This document shows, piece by piece, positions 24,585-34,731 of a stretch of 52,436 nucleotides of DNA. The stretch covers positions 1-52,436 of the forward strand of contig NZ_LMHJ01000006.1 in the NCBI RefSeq assembly GCF_001427795.1. The letters are read 5' to 3'. Each line of letters begins with the position of its first letter. The stretch's first letter is position 1. The notes below the pieces were generated by a model. That model was not told the origin of the DNA. It was given only the letters and a program-made list of their open reading frames with translations, and did no database searches. A program made the position numbers and the translations under genes. The stretch comes from Nocardioides sp. Root682. Lineage in GTDB: Bacteria; Actinomycetota; Actinomycetes; Propionibacteriales; Nocardioidaceae.

Positions 24585-25511
24585 ATGAAGAACACACGGA
24601 CCCTGGCCTCGGTTGCCAGTGCCCTCGTGCTGGTCGGCGGAGGCGCCTCGCTCGCCCTGCTGGGTGGCGGCGGCGTCGCCGTTGCTGCCGGCGAGCCGTC
24701 GTCGGCGTTCGGCCTCGAGCTGACCATCGCCGACAACGCGGTCCTCGACCAGATCCCGGCGGTCGAGTCGACCGACGGAAAGGTCGTCACGGATTCGCTC
24801 ATCGGTCTGCCGGCCAACCCGGTGGCCAGTGGTGGCGTGGTCAACGTCAGCGCGGAGAACGGCAAGGCCAGCTCCAGCGTGACCGACCTCGGCGTCGGTG
24901 ACGGCCTGCTGGCCCAGCTGCCCTCGGAGATCACCGACCAGCTCGGCACCGTCTGCGACCAGCTGTCCGCCGGGCTCGACCCGGTCACCGGCGCGATCAA
25001 CGACGCCCTGCTCGGCACCCTGCTCCCGCAGCTCGGTGGCCTGCTCGACCAGATCGCCGACGCGACCGACGGCACGCCGCTCGACCTGGGCCTGCTCGGC
25101 GCGCTCAACCTGTCCAGCCTCACCGACCTCCAGCTCGACGGCCTGTGCGACGTCCTGTCCGGTGACACCCAGCTCGTCGGCGCCGACGCCGTCATCGCCG
25201 AGTGCAACGGCGACACCGGCACCACCGTCATCACCGACCTGGCTGCCCTCGGCCTCCCGGTCGACATCGACGTCAGCGAGCCGAACGCCACGCTCGACAT
25301 CGCCGGCCTGGTCACCATCACCGCCAACCGCCAGACCGCCAACGCCGACGGCACCTTCACCGTCGACGCCCTGCACGTCAGCATCCTGGGTCAGATCGAG
25401 CTGACGGTGGCCTCCGCCACCTGTGGCGAGGTCACCAGCGACGAGGAGACGGACCCGAGCGACGCTCCGACCCCGACCCCGATCGAGTCGCACGTCCCGG
25501 TCACCGGCTGA
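24585..25511 (+). CDS. Secreted protein resembling choice-of-anchor P family
   Basis: About 308 aa. A signal peptide (about 1-35) precedes an Ala/Gly/Asp/Leu-rich mature protein with LDQIADATDGTPLDLGLLG and a C-terminal module TFTVDALHVSILGQIELTVAS followed by ATCGEV, the pattern I associate with choice-of-anchor P proteins of actinobacteria. The extreme C terminus is SHVPVTG, without a following membrane helix or basic tail, so it is not a standard sortase substrate. AAGGGA 6 nt upstream decides ATG 24585. A strong terminator follows. Confidence 0.75.
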   Translation: MKNTRTLASVASALVLVGGGASLALLGGGGVAVAAGEPSSAFGLELTIADNAVLDQIPAVESTDGKVVTDSLIGLPANPVASGGVVNVSAENGKASSSVTDLGVGDGLLAQLPSEITDQLGTVCDQLSAGLDPVTGAINDALLGTLLPQLGGLLDQIADATDGTPLDLGLLGALNLSSLTDLQLDGLCDVLSGDTQLVGADAVIAECNGDTGTTVITDLAALGLPVDIDVSEPNATLDIAGLVTITANRQTANADGTFTVDALHVSILGQIELTVASATCGEVTSDEETDPSDAPTPTPIESHVPVTG

Positions 25512-25570
25512 TCCTGGCCAACCGACCCTGACGGGTCACCCTTCTCGGCACATCCTCATTTGTCGGCAAT

Positions 25571-25614
25571 CCGACCGGCCGCAGCCCACCAGCTGCGGCC
25601 GGTCGGTCGTTTTT
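25571..25614 (+). terminator. Intrinsic terminator of the secreted-protein gene
   Basis: Perfect 14-bp stem (CCGACCGGCCGCAG at 25571-25584, CTGCGGCCGGTCGG at 25593-25606) with an 8-nt loop, followed by TCGTTTTT. The T-run is on the plus strand, so it serves the upstream gene; the convergent dgt gene ends at its edge. Confidence 0.92.
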
Positions 25615-26855
25615 CACTTGACCAGGCGACGGTGCCAGGCGACCGCGCTGGCGTCGGTGAGCGAGGCCACCTGGTCGATCACGACCCGGGTCCGGGCCGC
25701 GTCGTCGGCCGCGGCGGCCCAGTCCCCGGCGAAGGTCTCGTCCAGGTCGTCGCCGTCACGGTCGAGCAGGCTCACGACGAGCTCGGTCAACAGCTCGCGC
25801 TGCCGGACCTGCAGGGCCATCCGGGTCGCGTCCTGCATGACGTAGTGCGCGGCGATGCCCTTGAGCACGGTGATCTCGAGCCAGGTGTCCTCCGGGACGA
25901 CCAGATCGGCGGCGTACCGGACGAACGGCCCGTCGGACGTCGCGAAGGTGGCCTGTTGCACGGCGCCGCAGAACCGCCCGATCAGGTCGCTGGTGAGGTT
26001 CTTCAGCGCAGCCAGGCTCCCCCGGCGCCCGTCGTACGACGCCTGCGGCCAGCTGCCGACGGACCTGAGGCCCTCGAGCACGTGATCGAGGCGGTCATCG
26101 GTCGCGTCGGGGAGGTACCACGAGCGGACGGTCGACCAGACCGCCGAGGTGTCGATGCGGGTCAGGTCGAGCTTGCCCGCCACGGTGCCGTCCTCGACGT
26201 CGTGGACCGAGTAGGCGACGTCATCGGCCAGGTCCATCACCTGTGCCTCGACGCAACGCCGGCCGGTCGGCGCCCCGGCGCGGGCCCAGTCGAACGCGGG
26301 TCGGTCGTCGTCGTACACACCGAACTTGCCGGCGGCGCTCTCGGGAGCGTCAGCGACGCCCCAGGGGTACTTGGTGCAGGCATCCAGGGTCGCGCGCGTG
26401 AGGTTCAGCCCGGCCGACTCCCCCGCCGCGTCGGAGGTCTTCGCCTCGAGCCGGGTCAAGAGTCGCAGCGTCTGGGCATTGCCCTCGAAGCCGCCGCAGT
26501 CCACCGCCAGGGCAGCAAGCGCTCGCTCACCGTTGTGCCCGAACGGCGGGTGCCCGAGGTCGTGCGCCAGGGCAGCGGTCTCGGTGATGTCGGGGTGCGT
26601 GCCGAGGGCCCGCGAGAGGTCGCGCGCGATCTGCGCCACCTCCAGGCTGTGGGTCAGGCGGTTGCGGACGAAGTCGTCGCTCTGCGGCCCGACAACCTGG
26701 GTCTTCGCCGCGAGCCGCCGGAACGACGCCGCGTGCACGACCCGCGCACGGTCGCGCTCGAACGCCAGCCGTACCGGCGCCTCGACCCGCTTCGGCGGTT
26801 CGGGCACGATGCGCTCACGCGCCTGATCGTCGTACCGCTGCTCCACCTGGTCCAC
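25614..26855 (-). CDS. dgt: Deoxyguanosinetriphosphate triphosphohydrolase-like protein
   Basis: HD-domain dNTPase that cleaves dGTP (or other dNTPs) to nucleoside and triphosphate. Features: RRLAAKTQVVGPQ, NRLTHSLEVAQIAR, and AAAL-type AHDLGHPPFGHNGE carrying the metal-binding HD, with a further Asp in VMDLADDVAYSVHD. 413 aa. GTG at 26855 with TAGGGT (26867-26862) 6 nt upstream points to a leaderless transcript. The pairing of dgt and dnaG is common in actinobacteria. Confidence 0.93.
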   Translation of the reverse strand: MDQVEQRYDDQARERIVPEPPKRVEAPVRLAFERDRARVVHAASFRRLAAKTQVVGPQSDDFVRNRLTHSLEVAQIARDLSRALGTHPDITETAALAHDLGHPPFGHNGERALAALAVDCGGFEGNAQTLRLLTRLEAKTSDAAGESAGLNLTRATLDACTKYPWGVADAPESAAGKFGVYDDDRPAFDWARAGAPTGRRCVEAQVMDLADDVAYSVHDVEDGTVAGKLDLTRIDTSAVWSTVRSWYLPDATDDRLDHVLEGLRSVGSWPQASYDGRRGSLAALKNLTSDLIGRFCGAVQQATFATSDGPFVRYAADLVVPEDTWLEITVLKGIAAHYVMQDATRMALQVRQRELLTELVVSLLDRDGDDLDETFAGDWAAAADDAARTRVVIDQVASLTDASAVAWHRRLVK

Positions 26856-26902
26856 GACGCGACCCTATCGGCGGAGACGACGAGGACCTCCCACAGCCGA
26901 CC

Positions 26903-27529
26903 TCAGGCGCTGCGTTCGGCGACGCCGACGATCAGCGGCCGCACGATGGGAGGCGCCTTGAGCAGCTGGTCGTGCTGCACGCTCGCCACGGTGAACCCCG
27001 CAGCCTCGATGCTCGCCAGGGTCGGCCGGTTGGGATGACATCCGTGGCCGATCCTCACCTGCAGTCCCTCCAGGCGGTCCTGCCAGCGAGCGAGCCCGGG
27101 GTCCTCGGAGCGCACGTGCTCGAGGAAGACCAGTCGACCGCCGGGCTTCAGGACCCGGTGGGCCTCCGCCAGCGCCCTGGTCGGGTCGTCCACCGTGCAC
27201 AGCACCAGCGTCGACACGACGGCGTCGAACGTGCCCGCATCGAACGGCAGCTTCTCGGCGGGCGCCCGCACCACGGTCGCCGACACCTGCTGGTCCGCGA
27301 CGTGGCGCTCGAGACGCCGAGCCATCGGCTCCTCGGGCTCAGTGACGACCAGCTCGGTGACCCCCGGGCCGTAGAACCGGAGGTTGGCACCGGTCCCGCC
27401 CCCGACCTCCAGCACCCGGCCGGCGAGCGGCTCCAGGAGCTCCTTGCGGAGCTGTCGCAGAACGGCCTTCTCGGGCCCTGCCATGATGCGGTCGTACCCG
27501 GCCGCGAAGATCCGGCCCCAGAGGCTCAT
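26903..27529 (-). CDS. Class I SAM-dependent methyltransferase
   Basis: 208-aa Rossmann-fold methyltransferase with motif I VLEVGGGTGANL, acidic VTEPEE after beta2, FDAVVSTLVLCTVDD and RVLKPGGRLVFLEHV. It resembles the UbiE/MenG and phosphatidylethanolamine N-methyltransferase-like group in layout. The substrate cannot be told. It lies alone between dgt and the secreted SH3 protein. Confidence 0.85.
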   Translation of the reverse strand: MSLWGRIFAAGYDRIMAGPEKAVLRQLRKELLEPLAGRVLEVGGGTGANLRFYGPGVTELVVTEPEEPMARRLERHVADQQVSATVVRAPAEKLPFDAGTFDAVVSTLVLCTVDDPTRALAEAHRVLKPGGRLVFLEHVRSEDPGLARWQDRLEGLQVRIGHGCHPNRPTLASIEAAGFTVASVQHDQLLKAPPIVRPLIVGVAERSA

Positions 27530-27580
27530 GGCTCAAGGTAGGCCCATCGAGGCCCGCCCGGAAAGCCTCCGGCGCTGCGA

Positions 27581-28432
27581 TCAGTAGACGGTCACGTGGA
27601 CGTGGTCGTAGTGGTTCGCCGTGGTGGAACCACGGTCCGACATCCCGCGCCAGCCCTCGCCGGCCCGGTCGACGGACCAGATCCGCTGCGAGTAGATGAC
27701 GTAGTTGACGCCCAGGGCCGCGTAGTTCGCGCGCACGAAGTCGGCGACCTCCTGACCACGCGCGCCCGACACCATGATGTCGACGGCAATGCCCTGCGAG
27801 TGCTCACCGTCGCCCCGGAAGGTGCCGTAGGCACCGATCTCGGGGAAGTTCGCGCAAACGGCCTCGTGGACCTTCTTGATGTTGGCACTCACGCCGGCGG
27901 GCACGGAGGTGCCGTTGGTGCAGTCACCACCCAGGGTCGGGGGCTTCTCCTTGCTGAAGTAGCCGGAGGTCACCCAGCGAGACTTGCCCTCGACGACGAT
28001 CTCCGAGCGACCGTCGTACTTGCGTCCGGTGAGGAGGACCTTCTCGCCCTCGTCGAGCTCGCCGACGTTCTTGGCCTTCTTGTCCGGCCGCGCCCACAGG
28101 TTGAGGGCGGCAGTCGTCCAGCGGCGGGTGTCGGCGTTCTTGATGGCCTTCGCGACGGCGTCGGCGTCGAGCAGCCGAGCAAGCTTGCTCGAGGCTGCGT
28201 CCCCACGCGCGCTGTCACGGGAGAGGACGGGGAGCTCGCGGACGGCTCCGCTCACCGCGTTGGCGGCGAGGGTGCGGTCCACGGCGATGACATCGTTGGA
28301 GTCGGGCGTCGGGGAGCTGCTGAGCACTCCGGCGGTGACGACTGCTCCAGTCGCCAGAACGGCCAGCGAGCCGGCAAGTGCTGCGGCTCGGGGCTTACGT
28401 CGCGCGGTTTCCCGCTTGTGGCTGTTTGCCAC
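27581..28432 (-). CDS. Secreted SH3-domain protein with C-terminal peptidase-like domain
   Basis: About 283 aa: Arg/Lys-rich N terminus, signal anchor (about 15-38), an SH3-like domain (LNLWARPDKKAKNVGELDEGEKVLL, about 110-155), and a C-terminal domain with GDGEHSQGIAVDIMVSG and NHYDHVHVTVY. That His/Asp pattern (SxGxAxD, HxH) resembles the VanY-like/ARB_07466 domain found in extracellular cell-wall proteins, so a peptidoglycan role is likely. GTG at 28432 has AAAGGA 7 nt upstream; an ATG at 28459 would add nine residues. Confidence 0.85.
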   Translation of the reverse strand: MANSHKRETARRKPRAAALAGSLAVLATGAVVTAGVLSSSPTPDSNDVIAVDRTLAANAVSGAVRELPVLSRDSARGDAASSKLARLLDADAVAKAIKNADTRRWTTAALNLWARPDKKAKNVGELDEGEKVLLTGRKYDGRSEIVVEGKSRWVTSGYFSKEKPPTLGGDCTNGTSVPAGVSANIKKVHEAVCANFPEIGAYGTFRGDGEHSQGIAVDIMVSGARGQEVADFVRANYAALGVNYVIYSQRIWSVDRAGEGWRGMSDRGSTTANHYDHVHVTVY

Positions 28433-28464
28433 GCGCTGATCCTTTGCTGTTGCTGACATGACGA

Positions 28465-28492
28465 CGCCTGACTCGTTGCCGGGTCAGGCGTA
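28465..28492 (-). other. Hairpin in the leader of the SH3-domain protein gene
   Basis: Perfect 9-bp inverted repeat (ACGCCTGAC at 28465-28473, GTCAGGCGT at 28484-28492, 10-nt loop) in the 129-nt gap between dusB and the secreted protein gene. It may be the dusB terminator or part of a 5' leader. The AT-richer stretch at 28500-28550 could hold the promoter. I could not match it to a named riboswitch. Confidence 0.5.
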
Positions 28493-28561
28493 TCAATCGA
28501 GTGAAGCACAGGTAATTGCCGCTTCAATAATCCCTGGATCACACATTTGGGGTGTTCCGGG

Positions 28562-29710
28562 TCACCCCCCGGTGGTCTCGTTGACCTCCTCCAGCAGCCC
28601 TGAACCGCCCTCGCAGAGGCCATCGGTGTCGTCCAGCCAACCCTCCGGAAGGACCACGCGACTGCGCGGCGCGCCCTGTCGTCCCCGCGGTGCGCCGAGC
28701 TCTCCGACCGGGAACGGCTCGCTGGGATCGAGCTCGTCGAGGAGCCGGTCGAGGGTGGCCAGCGAGTCGACGAGACCGAGCGACCGGCGCAGCTCGCCGC
28801 CTGCGCGGAAGCCCTTGAGGTACCACGCGATGTGCTTGCGGAACTCCTTGCAGCCACGCTCCTCCCCCATGTGCTCGCACAGCAGCTCGGCGTGGCGGCG
28901 CATCATGGTGCGTACGTCGCCGAGGGTCGGCAGCGTGGTCACGGCCTCGCCGCCGAAGGCTGCGGCGAGGTCGCGGAAGAGCCACGGCCTCCCGAGGCAG
29001 CCGCGCCCGACGACGACACCGGAGGCCCCTGTTTGCTCGACCATCCGGAGCGCGTCCGCGGCCTCCCAGATGTCGCCGTTGCCCAGCACCGGGATGTCGA
29101 CGTGGTCGACCAGGTTCGCGATCGCCTCCCAGTCGGCCTGGCCGGAGTAGGCCTGCGCGACGGTCCGCCCGTGCAGCGCGATCGCCGCGATGCCGGACTC
29201 CTGGGCGATCCGGCCCGCGTCGAGGTAGGTGAGGTGGTCGTCGTCGAGACCCTTCCGGGTCTTCATGGTCACCGGGACGTCGTACGGCGTCGCGGCGGCC
29301 ACCGCTTCCTCGAGGATCCGCCCGAGCAGGTTGCGCTTCCACGGCAACGCGCCCCCGCCACCCTTGCGGGTGACCTTCGGGACGGGGCAGCCGAAGTTGA
29401 GGTCGACGTGCGCGACGCCGTACTCCTCGCAGAGGATCCGGGTGGCCTTGCCGACGTACGTCGGATCGGTGCCGTAGAGCTGGACGGAGCGCACCGTCTC
29501 GGCCTCGTCGAAGACCAGCATCCGCTTCGTGGTCTCGTCACCCTCGACCAGGCCGCGACTGGTGATCATCTCGCAGACGTAGAGGCCGGCGCCGTACTCG
29601 GCACAGAGGCGGCGGTAGGCAGCGTTGGTGATGCCGGCCATGGGCGCCAGCACCACCGGGGTCGGCACCTCGAGGGACCCGAGGCGCAGTCCGGTCGTCG
29701 CGACGCTCAC
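28562..29710 (-). CDS. dusB: tRNA-dihydrouridine synthase (DusB-like)
   Basis: FMN-dependent reductase of uridines in tRNA. TIM-barrel features: VLAPMAGITNAAYRRLC, VDLNFGCPVPKVTRKGGGGAL with the active-site Cys, MKTRKGLDD, ALHGRTVAQAYSG, VLGNGDIW and VVVGRGCLGRPW phosphate-binding. About 382 aa. GTG at 29710 overlaps the stop of the upstream lipoprotein gene (GTGA), so glyS, lipoprotein and dusB form one coupled operon. Confidence 0.93.
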   Translation of the reverse strand: MSVATTGLRLGSLEVPTPVVLAPMAGITNAAYRRLCAEYGAGLYVCEMITSRGLVEGDETTKRMLVFDEAETVRSVQLYGTDPTYVGKATRILCEEYGVAHVDLNFGCPVPKVTRKGGGGALPWKRNLLGRILEEAVAAATPYDVPVTMKTRKGLDDDHLTYLDAGRIAQESGIAAIALHGRTVAQAYSGQADWEAIANLVDHVDIPVLGNGDIWEAADALRMVEQTGASGVVVGRGCLGRPWLFRDLAAAFGGEAVTTLPTLGDVRTMMRRHAELLCEHMGEERGCKEFRKHIAWYLKGFRAGGELRRSLGLVDSLATLDRLLDELDPSEPFPVGELGAPRGRQGAPRSRVVLPEGWLDDTDGLCEGGSGLLEEVNETTGG

Positions 29711-30383
29711 GTGGCTTCCTGGCTCGGCTTCTTCTTGGGCTTCTTCTTGACCGGCTTCTCGACCTTGCTGATCTCGCCCGCCCACGTGACCGGGTCGAGC
29801 CCCGCCGGCGGGATGAAGCTGATCGTCTCCAGCGTGCGGGCGGGTGCGATGAAGTAGACCTGACAGATCTGCGCCGTTGCGGCCTTCAGGAAGGACGCAG
29901 GGAGCGGGTCGCCCGCACAGGCCGGGAGCTGGGCCTTGGTGTATTGGTTCGGCGCTTCGAGGGTGGTGCCGTCGTTGGCCCAGATCACGTTGTCGAGCTT
30001 GAGACCACCCAGGTCGGTGTCACCGAGGTTGGTGACCGTCAGCCGGACGAAGTACGGCGTCCGCGCTGCCGTCACGTCGTCGACGTTCCAGCCGGCAAAG
30101 GACTCCTGGAACGAGGTGCGCTCGATCCGCTCGACCTTCACGGACAGGACGCCGATCTCCTTCTGGCGCCGCTCGAACGCGATCACGCCCTCCGCGCCGA
30201 GGGCGAGCTGCGTGCCGGGCTCGGTGAGCGTGACTCCGAACGGCACGTCGTAGTACGAGGCCGGGGCCTCGGTCGTGGCGGAGGGACTCGGCTTCGCCGA
30301 CTCCTTCTCCTCAGCCTTGTCGTCGTCCTTCGAGCCGCAGCCAGCGAGCAGGCCGAGGGCCAGCACGCCGGCCGCGACTCGCA

Positions 30384-30384
<1 letters not shown>
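29707..30384 (-). CDS. Lipoprotein with DUF4352-like domain
   Basis: About 225 aa. Signal peptide with lipobox LLAGC followed by GSKDDDK, a Pro/Ser/Thr linker, and a beta-rich domain (YFVRLTVTNLGDTDLGGLKLDNVIW) of the kind seen in DUF4352-type extracellular proteins. The C terminus is Lys/Pro-rich. The ATG at 30384 overlaps the glyS stop as TGATG; an ATG two codons earlier (30390) is equally possible. Function unknown; position between glyS and dusB suggests cotranscription only. Confidence 0.8.
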
Positions 30385-31781
<1,397 letters not shown>

Positions 31782-31805
31782 AGGGGGATTCCTTTATGGG
31801 AACGA

Positions 31806-31824
31806 GCCCGGCTGGCTGCCGGGC
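31806..31824 (-). other. GC hairpin upstream of glyS
   Basis: Perfect 7-bp stem GCCCGGC/GCCGGGC with a 5-nt loop, between the small monooxygenase-like gene (stop 31867) and glyS. Either a terminator of the former or an element of the glyS leader. A TAACCT box at 31874-31869 could be the glyS -10. No T-box sequence was recognised. Confidence 0.5.
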
Positions 31825-31866
31825 GGTGCTTGTCAGTGTTGTTGAACGACTCGCGGGAGCAGTCCC

Positions 31867-32187
31867 CTAGGTTACGCGAGCCTCGGCCACGTTGAGCACG
31901 GTATTCGGCTCGACGACCTCGTAGGCGCCCGGTTCGTCGATCGCCCGCATCAGTACGGGCACCCCGTGCAGCTTCAGGTCGTACGACGACAGGGCCCGCC
32001 GATACGCCCCGACGTTGACCCAGCGGGTGGTCAGCACCCACAGGTCGGGCTCGTCGACGTTGCGGCCGATCCACCCGGCGACGTACCCGGGCTTGTCGAG
32101 CAGGAGCCCGTGGACACGCTCGAGGTCCGCCCGCAGCAGGTCGGGATCCTCGGAAGCGGGGACCCGGAAACGATTCACGACGAGCAC
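31867..32187 (-). CDS. Small ABM-like (antibiotic biosynthesis monooxygenase fold) protein
   Basis: 106-aa ferredoxin-like fold protein: MLVVNRFRVPASEDPDLLR, PGYVAGWIGRNVDEPDLWVL, and TRWVNVGAYRRALSSYD follow the ABM pattern. No cofactor site is evident; many such proteins are heme- or substrate-binding monooxygenase-like with unknown roles. GTG at 32187; a GTG three codons later is possible. Divergent from the oxidoreductase gene with a shared 90-bp intergenic region. Confidence 0.78.
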   Translation of the reverse strand: MLVVNRFRVPASEDPDLLRADLERVHGLLLDKPGYVAGWIGRNVDEPDLWVLTTRWVNVGAYRRALSSYDLKLHGVPVLMRAIDEPGAYEVVEPNTVLNVAEARVT

Positions 32188-32238
32188 GTGCGAACTCTAC
32201 GCAGTCCCGCCGCGCTTGACCCGGCGGCCATCGACGAC

Positions 32239-32260
32239 GACTATGACACCTGTCATAGTC
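32239..32260. promoter_or_regulatory. 22-bp palindromic TetR-type operator over the oxidoreductase promoter
   Basis: GACTATGACA-CC-TGTCATAGTC is a perfect inverted repeat of 10-bp arms. TTGACC (32216-32221) and GACTAT (32239-32244) form a plausible -35/-10 pair with 17-nt spacing, so a bound repressor would block the -10. The TetR gene at the end of the same operon is the obvious candidate ligand (inference). Confidence 0.7.
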
Positions 32261-32277
32261 GATTCGAGGGAGCCCCC

Positions 32278-34731
32278 GTGACCGCCGAGACCACCACCTG
32301 GCTGAAGTCCGCCTGCATCCTGTGCGAGTGCAACTGCGGGATCGAGTTGCAGGTCGAGGACCGCCACCTGGTGAAGATCCGCGGCGACAAGTCGCACCCC
32401 GGCTCCGAGGGCTACACCTGCGAGAAGCCGCTGCGCCTGGACCGCTACCAGAACGGCACCGAGCGGCTCACCTCTCCCCTGCGCCGGCGGCCCGACGGCA
32501 GCTACGAGGAGATCGACTGGGACACGGCCATCGCCGAGATCGCAGCGCGCCTCGCCGGGATCCGCGACGAGCACGGCGGCGACAAGATCTTCTTCTACGG
32601 CGGTGGCGGCCAGGGCAACCACCTCGGCGCGACGTACAGCCAGTCCCTCCAGGCCGCCCTCGGTGTGAAGTACCGCTCCAACGCGCTCGCCCAGGAGAAG
32701 ACGGGCGAGATGTACGTCGACGGTCGGCTGTACGGCGGTCACACCAAGGGAGACTTCGAGCATGCCGAGGTGGTCGTGTTCATCGGCAAGAACCCCTGGC
32801 AGTCGCACTCCTTCCCGCGCACCCGCCCGGTGCTCAAGGAGATGGCGGCCGACCCCGATCGCTGCATGGTGGTCATCGACCCGCGACGCAGCGAGACCGC
32901 GGCCATGGCCGACATCCACCTGCAGGTCCGCCCGGGCACCGATGCCTGGTGCCTGGCCGCGCTCGGCGGGGTCCTGGTCCAGGAGGACCTGGTCGACCAC
33001 GACTTCATCGACCAGCACACGACCGGCGCAGACCCGGTCCTCGCCGCCTACGCGGCCGTCGACGTCGCCGACTACGCCGCACGCTGCGGCGTGCCGGAGG
33101 AGCTGATCCGGCAGACCGCGCGCCGGATCGGGGCCGCCGCGAGTGTCTGCACCTATGAGGACCTCGGCATCCAGCAGGCACCGCACAGCACCCTGAACTC
33201 CTACCTCAACAAGATGCTCTGGATCCTGACCGGCAACTTCGCCAAGCCAGGCGCCATGTTCCTGCACTCGACGTTCGCGCCGATCGCCGGCAGCGCGCCG
33301 CCGGGCGGGTCCGGCTCCGGTCGCAGACGCTCGCCCCTGCAGCGGGCCGTACGGACCACCCAGGCGGCGGCCACCACCGCGGTCGGCGCCGCCGCGATCC
33401 GGTTGCCCGCCTTCCTGCCGGGCGTGATCGCCGAACCGGTGGCCGCAGCGATGAGCGGTCTCGTCGCGAAGGTCGCCAACGGGCCGACCAGCCCCACCGG
33501 TGCCGCGCGTCGCCCGGCCGCCGACCGTCGTACACCGGTCACCGGAGCGCGGATCATCGCCGGCCTGGTCCCGTGCAACTCGATCGCCGAGGAGTGCCTC
33601 GCCGACCACCCGGACCGCTTCCGCGCGCTCTGGCTCGACAGCACCAACCCGGCGCACTCCCTCGCCGACTCCGAGTCGTTCCGCCAGGCGATGCGCGCCG
33701 TCGACCTGAGCGTCGTGATCGACATCGCGATGACAGAGACGGCGCGACTGGCCGACTACGTCCTGCCTGCGTCGACCCAGTTCGAGAAGTGGGAGTGCAC
33801 CTTCTTCAACGTCGACTTCCCGCGCAACGTCTTCCAGCTGCGCAAGCCGGCCATGGAGCCGCTCGAAGGAACGTTGCCCGAGCCGGAGATCTATGCGCGC
33901 CTGATCCGCGCCCTCGCGCCGGTCGGCGAGTCGGTGCTCGCCCCGCTGCGTCGCGCGGCCCGTCGTGGACGCACCCAGTTCGCGATCGCCTTCTTCGCGG
34001 CCGTGGCAGCGGACCCGAGGCTGATGGGCCTCGCCGGCCACGTGCTGTACGAGACGCTCGGCACCACGCTGCCCGAAGGCGCGCGCGGGACCGCGTCGCT
34101 GTGGGGGGTCAGCCAGCTGTGCGCCATGGGCAACCCCGACTCCGTGGCCCGGGCCGGCTTCGACGGCGCAGGCTTCGACGCCGGCAACCAGCTCTTCGAC
34201 CGGATCCTCACCGGTGAGGGCGTGGTCTTCACAGTCGACGACTACGAGCACGCGTGGGACTACACCCGCCGCCCCGATCGCCGTTTCACCCTCGACGTGC
34301 CCGAGCTGCTCGAGCACCTGGTGTCACTGTCCACCGAGCCGAGCTCGTGGACGACCGAGGAGTTCCCCTTCGTCCTGTCCGCCGGAGAGCGGCGCGCGTT
34401 CACGGCGAACACGATCATCCGCGACCCGTCGTGGCGACGGCGCGATGCCGACGGCGCGCTCCGCATCCACCCCGAGGACGCCTGGGCGCTGAGCGTCACG
34501 ACCGGCGACAGCCTCCGCGTGGTGACCGAGAAGGGCGAGGCCGTCGCCCAGGTGGAGGTGACCGAGCAGATGCAGCCCGGACACGTCTCCCTCCCCAACG
34601 GCATGGGGATCGAGCACGCTGACGGCAGCCCGGGCGTCGCACCCAACGAGCTGACGTCGCTGCACCACCGGGACTGGCTCGCGGGCACTCCGTGGCACAA
34701 GTACGTCCCCGCCCGCCTGGAGCGCGTGTGA
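32278..34731 (+). CDS. Molybdopterin oxidoreductase (DMSO reductase/formate dehydrogenase-like family)
   Basis: About 817 aa. The N-terminal [4Fe-4S] site has Cys13, Cys16, Cys20 and Cys48 (CILCECNCG...YTC). Molybdopterin-binding parts include FFYGGGGQGNH, VVVFIGKNPW, VIDPRRSETA, RLADYVLPASTQFEKWE and a C-terminal domain with VSLPNGMGIEH. No Tat signal, so cytoplasmic. An Ala/Arg/Pro-rich insert of about 80 residues (roughly 345-425) interrupts the family pattern. GAGGGAG 5 nt before GTG 32278 decides the start. Electron partner and substrate unknown. It overlaps the TetR gene (GTGA). Confidence 0.88.
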   Translation: MTAETTTWLKSACILCECNCGIELQVEDRHLVKIRGDKSHPGSEGYTCEKPLRLDRYQNGTERLTSPLRRRPDGSYEEIDWDTAIAEIAARLAGIRDEHGGDKIFFYGGGGQGNHLGATYSQSLQAALGVKYRSNALAQEKTGEMYVDGRLYGGHTKGDFEHAEVVVFIGKNPWQSHSFPRTRPVLKEMAADPDRCMVVIDPRRSETAAMADIHLQVRPGTDAWCLAALGGVLVQEDLVDHDFIDQHTTGADPVLAAYAAVDVADYAARCGVPEELIRQTARRIGAAASVCTYEDLGIQQAPHSTLNSYLNKMLWILTGNFAKPGAMFLHSTFAPIAGSAPPGGSGSGRRRSPLQRAVRTTQAAATTAVGAAAIRLPAFLPGVIAEPVAAAMSGLVAKVANGPTSPTGAARRPAADRRTPVTGARIIAGLVPCNSIAEECLADHPDRFRALWLDSTNPAHSLADSESFRQAMRAVDLSVVIDIAMTETARLADYVLPASTQFEKWECTFFNVDFPRNVFQLRKPAMEPLEGTLPEPEIYARLIRALAPVGESVLAPLRRAARRGRTQFAIAFFAAVAADPRLMGLAGHVLYETLGTTLPEGARGTASLWGVSQLCAMGNPDSVARAGFDGAGFDAGNQLFDRILTGEGVVFTVDDYEHAWDYTRRPDRRFTLDVPELLEHLVSLSTEPSSWTTEEFPFVLSAGERRAFTANTIIRDPSWRRRDADGALRIHPEDAWALSVTTGDSLRVVTEKGEAVAQVEVTEQMQPGHVSLPNGMGIEHADGSPGVAPNELTSLHHRDWLAGTPWHKYVPARLERV

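Noticed and set aside
31782..31866. T-box riboswitch before glyS
   Set aside because: The gap is too short and lacks a specifier loop or the conserved T-box sequence; only a simple 7-bp hairpin is present.
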